From positions 806,001-870,000 of the forward strand of contig NZ_VHIB01000001.1 in the NCBI RefSeq assembly GCF_008087345.1: a stretch of 64,000 bases of DNA, written 5' to 3'. The number at the start of each line of letters is the position of its first letter. The first letter of the stretch is position 1. Origin of the DNA: Nocardioides caldifontis. Lineage in GTDB: Bacteria > Actinomycetota > Actinomycetes > Propionibacteriales > Nocardioidaceae. Below are positions 60,297 to 64,000 of this stretch, one piece after another. The notes under the pieces were generated by a model that worked only from the letters and a program-made list of their open reading frames with translations, had not been told where the DNA came from and ran no database searches. Made by a program: the position numbers and the translations under genes.

Positions 60297-61202
60297 TCAC
60301 GCACGCTCGAGCCGGCGACGGGCGCCGAGGTAGATCGCGCTGCCGACGACCACCGCGGTGCCGGCGGCGAGCGCGGCGAGGGCGCCCCGGTTCTCGGGGA
60401 GCCGCACCCGGGCGCGCAGCGCCACGGGCCGGTCGAAGAGCAGCACCGGCCAGCCGCGCTCCTTCGCGATCCGGCGGAGCTCCTTGTCGGGGTTGACCGC
60501 GTGCGGGTGGCCGACGACCTCCAGCATGTGCACGTCGGTGATCGAGTCGGAGTAGGCGAAGCTCCGTGACAGGTCGTAGCCCCGGAGCTCGGCGAGCTCC
60601 TCGATCGCGGACGCCTTGTTCTCCCCGTAGGCGTAGTAGTCGATCTTCCCGGTGTAGCGGCCGTCCTCGATCGCCAACCGGGTCGCGATGACCGCGTCGA
60701 CCCCGAGCAGCTCGCCGATCGGCTCGACCATCTCCGCTCCGGAGGCCGACACGATGATCACGTCGCGCCCGGCGAGCTGGTGGTCCTCGATGAGCGAGAC
60801 CGCTTCGTCGTAGACCATCGGGTCGACGATGTTGTGGAGGGTGTCGGAGACGATCTCGCGGACGGTGTCGACGTTCCAGCCGGTGACCATCTCGGAGAGG
60901 TAGGCGCGCATCTTCTCCATCTGGTCGTGGTCCGCGCCGCCGACCGCGAAGACGAACTGCGCGTAGGCGCTGCGGAGCACCGAGCGCCGGTTGATCAGCC
61001 CGCCGGCGTAGAACGACTTGCTGAACGCCAGCGCGCTCGACTTGGCGATGATCGTCTTGTCGAGGTCGAAGAACGCCGCCGGGCGCCCGCCGGAACGTCG
61101 CAGGGTCGGACGGGGCTGCTCCCCGGACCCGGCGACCGTCTCGCTCGCGGCGTCGCTGGACACCGTCCCAGTGTTGCCGATGGGCCGATCGTGCGCGGGC
61201 AT
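60297..61202 (-). CDS. HAD-IB family phosphatase, SerB-like (Rv3661 / SCO3558 type)
   Basis: The 301-residue protein has HAD motif I FFDLDKTIIAKSS (Asp nucleophile and general acid), motif II in VIIVSASGAEM, the Lys of motif III in GENKASAIEELAE, and motif IV AYSDSITDVHMLE. A C-terminal membrane helix (LAALAAGTAVVVGSAIYLGA) anchors it. The family is linked to morphological development in Streptomyces. Candidate substrates are phosphoserine-like or phosphate monoesters. Two structured RNAs flank the gene. Confidence 0.9.
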   Translation of the reverse strand: MPAHDRPIGNTGTVSSDAASETVAGSGEQPRPTLRRSGGRPAAFFDLDKTIIAKSSALAFSKSFYAGGLINRRSVLRSAYAQFVFAVGGADHDQMEKMRAYLSEMVTGWNVDTVREIVSDTLHNIVDPMVYDEAVSLIEDHQLAGRDVIIVSASGAEMVEPIGELLGVDAVIATRLAIEDGRYTGKIDYYAYGENKASAIEELAELRGYDLSRSFAYSDSITDVHMLEVVGHPHAVNPDKELRRIAKERGWPVLLFDRPVALRARVRLPENRGALAALAAGTAVVVGSAIYLGARRRLERA

Positions 61203-61298
61203 CTCTCCACATCCGCTCGCGTGCCCAGACCGGTCGTGCCGCCCCGCGAGCCTCCGGCGACGGGGCCGTGGCTGGACTACACTGGTGGTCCAGAACTC

Positions 61299-61327
61299 TT
61301 TGTCTCCGATGTGCGCCGCAGTAGATT
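61299..61327 (+). promoter_or_regulatory. Possible promoter of the 6C-type RNA
   Basis: TTTGTC (61299-61304) and TAGATT (61322-61327) with a 17-bp spacer, in an AT-richer stretch. The start would be near 61330-61335. An alternative promoter further downstream is not excluded. Confidence 0.4.
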
Positions 61328-61329
61328 GG

Positions 61330-61475
61330 GAGCACAAATCTCTGACATGCCTGTTGCCACAAGGTAACGTCCGACTCAAGGTTCCAGCGATCCCCCCTCG
61401 CTGGTAGCGGTCCCGGCTTATCCCCCCAATGCCTGGACCATGGGGCCCCTGGCTGTCCCCCCTGGCCAGGGGCCC
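61330..61475 (+). ncRNA. 6C-type small RNA (B11 position)
   Basis: Two hairpins present runs of six C in their loops: CCAGCGA-TCCCCCC-TCGCTGG (61384-61404), then GGC-TT-ATCCCCCC-AA-T-GCC shortly after. An 11-bp hairpin at 61443-61475 (loop TGTCCCCCCTG) follows as terminator. C6 loops in paired hairpins define the actinobacterial 6C RNA family. In M. tuberculosis that RNA (B11) lies between Rv3660c (ssd) and Rv3661 (HAD) on the ssd strand, as here. The 5' end is approximate. The rest of the 533-nt gap holds the repeat array. Confidence 0.8.
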
Positions 61476-61557
61476 GCCCCGTCTCCAGGGTCGTTCCCCT
61501 TCCGCCCCTTCTGCGCCGAACCGCCCGTTGTGGCCGCGTTTGCGCCGTGGGGTTGTC

Positions 61558-61640
61558 GAGCCGCCCTTCGTGGCGCGCGGACTGGTGTTGAGCCGCCCTT
61601 CGTGGCGCGCGGACTGGTGTTGAGCCGCCCTTCGTGGCGG
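61558..61640 (+). repeat. Dispersed palindromic repeat family, copy D (32-bp tandem array)
   Basis: The arm GAGCCGCCCTTCGTGGCG begins at 61558, 61590 and 61622, giving a 32-bp period with an identical CGCGGACTGGTGTT spacer. Two full units and a partial third are present, ahead of the ssd gene. Confidence 0.85.
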
Positions 61641-61735
61641 CCGTTCCTCGTCCACAGGCGCGTCACTGCGCGCTCTCTCCACAACCTGGCCCTCCGCGTG
61701 CCGGGACCGGGGCGCTCCTCCGGGACCGTCGGACC

Positions 61736-62833
61736 ATGACCACGAGCCCTCCGGCCGCCGTCCCTCCCGCCCGCTCGACCGCCGGCGCCGCGCTGCTGGT
61801 CAGCGCCGACGAGCGGCTCACCTCCGACGTCATGCGGCTCGCCGCCGCAGCCGGGGCGCCGCTCGAGGTCGTGGCCGATCCCGCGGCGGCGCTCGGCGGG
61901 TGGGGTACGGCGGCGGCGGTGCTCGTGGGCACCGACCTTCTCGCGGTCGTGGCCGCCCACCGGCCGCCTCGACGGGCCGACGTCCACGTGGTGGCCCAGG
62001 GCGCCGCTCCCGACTTCCTGTTCCGCGACGCGCTCGACGTCGGTGCAGCGTCGGTCGTCGAGCTGCCCGACGCCGAGCAGTGGCTGGTCAGCGCCCTGAC
62101 CGACCTCGTGGACGAGGCCGCGGTCACCGGTGCGACGACGGTGGCGGTGGTCGGTGGGGCCGGCGGGGTCGGTGCGACGGTCCTCGCCGTCTCGCTGGGG
62201 CTGGTGGCGGCCCGGGAGGGTGAGGCCACCGTGCTGGTGGACCTCGACCCCTGGGGGCCGGGGCTGGCCCGCGTCGCCGGGATCGACGTACGACCGGCGG
62301 TGACGTGGCGGGAGCTGGCGCTGTCCCCCGGCCGCTTCGGGGCCCGCAGCCTCCGCGAGGCGCTCGCGACGCCGGACGGTGTCGGGGTGCTGGGGTGGGA
62401 CGACGCGCCGGGTGGCCCTCCGTCGGCGGCCACCGTGCGGGAGGTGCTGTCGGCTGCCCGGCGCGGCCACTCGTGGGTCGTCGTCGACCTGCCGCACCGT
62501 GACGGCGGGCTCGTCGCAGAGGTGTTGCCGCACTGCGACGCGGTCCTGCTGGTCGGCGCGGCGACGCTCGGCTCCGTGGCCGCGACCGCCCGGGTGGCCG
62601 GCCGGCTGCGGGACCACGGCGCGGACCCGGGGCTCGTGGTCCGCACCCGCCGGGGTGGTCTGGAGCCCGAGGAGCTGGCGGAGGCCGTGGCGCTGCCTCT
62701 GCTCGCCCGGCTCCCGGACCAGCGCCGGCTCGACGAGCACCTCGACCTCGGTGCCGGTCCGGTGCACGCCCGCCGCGGCGTCCTGTCCCGGACCGCGGAG
62801 GTGCTGCTCGAGCGCTGCCGGGAGATGCGGTGA
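61736..62833 (+). CDS. ssd: CpaE/MinD-like septum-site-determining protein (Ssd, Rv3660c type)
   Basis: The 365-residue protein has an N-terminal receiver-like segment (residues 18-115) and a ParA/MinD-type domain. The Walker A position reads VVGGAGGVGATVLAV: the final Lys-Thr is replaced by Ala-Thr, so it differs from the standard GKGGVGKT and nucleotide binding may be weak or altered. VLVDLDPWGPGLARVAG and WVVVDLPHR follow. Ssd-type proteins precede the Tad pilus ATPase. It overlaps the next gene by 4 nt (GTGA). Confidence 0.87.
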   Translation: MTTSPPAAVPPARSTAGAALLVSADERLTSDVMRLAAAAGAPLEVVADPAAALGGWGTAAAVLVGTDLLAVVAAHRPPRRADVHVVAQGAAPDFLFRDALDVGAASVVELPDAEQWLVSALTDLVDEAAVTGATTVAVVGGAGGVGATVLAVSLGLVAAREGEATVLVDLDPWGPGLARVAGIDVRPAVTWRELALSPGRFGARSLREALATPDGVGVLGWDDAPGGPPSAATVREVLSAARRGHSWVVVDLPHRDGGLVAEVLPHCDAVLLVGAATLGSVAATARVAGRLRDHGADPGLVVRTRRGGLEPEELAEAVALPLLARLPDQRRLDEHLDLGAGPVHARRGVLSRTAEVLLERCREMR

Positions 62834-64000
62834 GCGCCTCGCCCGGCGCGGCCCGTGCGCCGGTGCCCGACTCCGTGGCCGAGCTGGTCGAACCGGTCCG
62901 CGAGCACCTCGCCCGCGAGGGGGTCCCGCTGACCCCGGCGGTGGTCGCCGCGGCGCTGCGGGCCCGCGGCCGTCCGGTCGGCGACGCGACGGTGCTCGCC
63001 GTGCTCGACGTGCTCCGCCGCGACGTGGTGGGCGCCGGCCCGCTGGAGGAGCTGCTGACCCTGGACGGGGTGACGGACGTGCTGGTCAACGGGCCGGAGG
63101 CGGTGTACGTCGACCGTGGCCGGGGGCTCGAGCGGAGCGACGTCCGGTTCCCCGACGACGTCGCGGTGCGCCGGCTGGCCCAGCGGCTCGCCGGCTCCGC
63201 GGGGCGTCGGTTGGACGACGCGTCGCCGTACGTCGACCTCCGGCTGGCCGACGGCACCCGGTTCCACGCGGTGCTCGCGCCGCTGTCCCGGCCGGGGACC
63301 ACCATCTCCCTCCGGGTCCCGCGACGCCGGGCCTTCGCCCTCGCCGAGCTCCGGGCCGCCGGCTCGATGACACCTGACGTGGCCGACGTCCTCGAGGCGG
63401 TCGTCGAACGACGGCTCGCCCTCCTGGTCAGCGGCGGCACCGGCTCCGGGAAGACCACGCTGCTCAACGCCCTGCTCTCGCTCGTCCACCCCGACGAGCG
63501 GGTGCTCGTCGTGGAGGACACCGCCGAGCTCCGTCCCGACCACCCGCACGTCGTGTCGCTCGAGGCGAGGCCGGCCAACATCGAGGGCTCCGGCCGGGTC
63601 GACCTGCGGACGCTGGTGCGGCAGGCCCTGCGGATGCGGCCGGACCGGGTCGTCGTCGGCGAGGTGCGGGGGGACGAGGTGGTCGACTTCCTCGCGGCGC
63701 TCAACACCGGTCACGACGGCGGAGCCTGCACCATCCACGCCAACTCGACCGCCGACGTCGTGGCCCGGGTCGAGGGGCTCGCGCTCGCGGCCGGACTTCC
63801 CCAGGCGGCGGTGCACGCCCAGGTGGCGGCAGCGCTGGACGTGCTCGTCCACTGCGACCGCGACCGGCGCGGACGGCGCCGGGTGAGTGCGGTGTCGGTC
63901 CTGGAGCGGGGTCCGGACGGCCGGGTGCACGCGGTGCCGGCGTTGACCGTCGACGCCGACGGGCGCACCGAGGAGCACCGTGGGGCCGCGGATCTCGCGC
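62830..64000 (+). CDS. TadA/CpaF-type secretion ATPase (runs off the window)
   Basis: The visible 390 residues cover most of a type IV/Tad pilus secretion ATPase. An N-terminal domain (AELVEPVREHLAREGVPL; DGVTDVLVNGPEAVYVDRG) leads to Walker A SGGTGSGKTTLLNALL near residue 205. The Asp box VLVVEDTAELRP, VRQALRMRPDRVVVGEVRG (Walker B) and the His box GHDGGACTIHANS follow. GTG 62830 overlaps ssd. Downstream tadB/tadC-like genes would be expected beyond the edge. Confidence 0.94.
   Translation, partial: MSASPGAARAPVPDSVAELVEPVREHLAREGVPLTPAVVAAALRARGRPVGDATVLAVLDVLRRDVVGAGPLEELLTLDGVTDVLVNGPEAVYVDRGRGLERSDVRFPDDVAVRRLAQRLAGSAGRRLDDASPYVDLRLADGTRFHAVLAPLSRPGTTISLRVPRRRAFALAELRAAGSMTPDVADVLEAVVERRLALLVSGGTGSGKTTLLNALLSLVHPDERVLVVEDTAELRPDHPHVVSLEARPANIEGSGRVDLRTLVRQALRMRPDRVVVGEVRGDEVVDFLAALNTGHDGGACTIHANSTADVVARVEGLALAAGLPQAAVHAQVAAALDVLVHCDRDRRGRRRVSAVSVLERGPDGRVHAVPALTVDADGRTEEHRGAADLA

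Noticed and set aside
61558-61640. CRISPR-like array
   Set aside because: The spacers between the arms are identical, so it is a plain tandem repeat. No cas genes are present.

Overview
The window is high-GC (about 70% or more by eye) actinobacterial chromosome. Gene content and order match the block that Mycobacterium tuberculosis carries as dnaX–recR–ask–asd and Rv3659c–Rv3683, and Streptomyces carries around SCO3557–3559. Gene style (many GTG starts, short overlaps, -10 hexamers 6–7 nt before start codons) and gene content suggest Nocardioides or a close relative in the Nocardioidaceae. That placement is inference. I see no rRNA, insertion sequence, prophage or CRISPR array.

Layout. 1–6.9 kb: RNA phosphodiesterase, an ACT-type protein, a methyltransferase, the three-gene proton-pumping transhydrogenase (pntAA-pntAB-pntB), upp, the tRNA adenosine deaminase tadA with its actinobacterial partner, and tRNA-Ser(CGA). 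7–23.7 kb is accessory: gluconate-type permease, universal stress protein plus amino-acid permease, a serine hydrolase behind a stub of a response regulator, an aminotransferase divergent from a K+/H+ antiporter, a HerA-like ATPase, a catalase-like protein, a FAD oxidoreductase/RidA pair divergent from a LuxR regulator across an operator-rich gap, and an exported collagen-like protein. 23.8–30.5 kb is housekeeping: tRNA-Ser(GGA), SRP RNA, dnaX, ybaB, recR, a DUF5063 gene, lysC (with an internal start for its beta subunit) and asd. 31–46.5 kb: tRNA-Pro(CGG), metallophosphoesterase, yqeY, ponA2-type PBP, whiB4, two ArsA/Get3-like ATPases, ridA, two NUDIX genes, MBL hydrolase, crp, nth, a TlpA-like lipoprotein, marP and a holin-like membrane protein. 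46.5–58.2 kb: nhaA, then acetate or carboxylate metabolism: acs, an ActP-type symporter with its DUF485 partner, a MarR/MFS efflux pair, and a second symporter in one operon with a LytS/LytTR two-component system. 58.2–64 kb: a methyltransferase, a Fic-fold pseudoenzyme, a HAD phosphatase, then ssd and a TadA/CpaF ATPase that open a Tad-pilus-type locus and run off the window.

The most notable finds are non-coding. The HAD gene is flanked by two RNAs that I infer from structure and position: an Ms1/6S-like RNA (minus strand, about 60148 to 59984) with a consensus promoter, paired ends and a terminator; and a 6C-type RNA (plus strand, about 61330–61475) with C6-loop hairpins. Both sit where M. 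tuberculosis has MTS2823 and B11. A palindromic repeat family recurs at four intergenic sites, and many genes appear to be leaderless.
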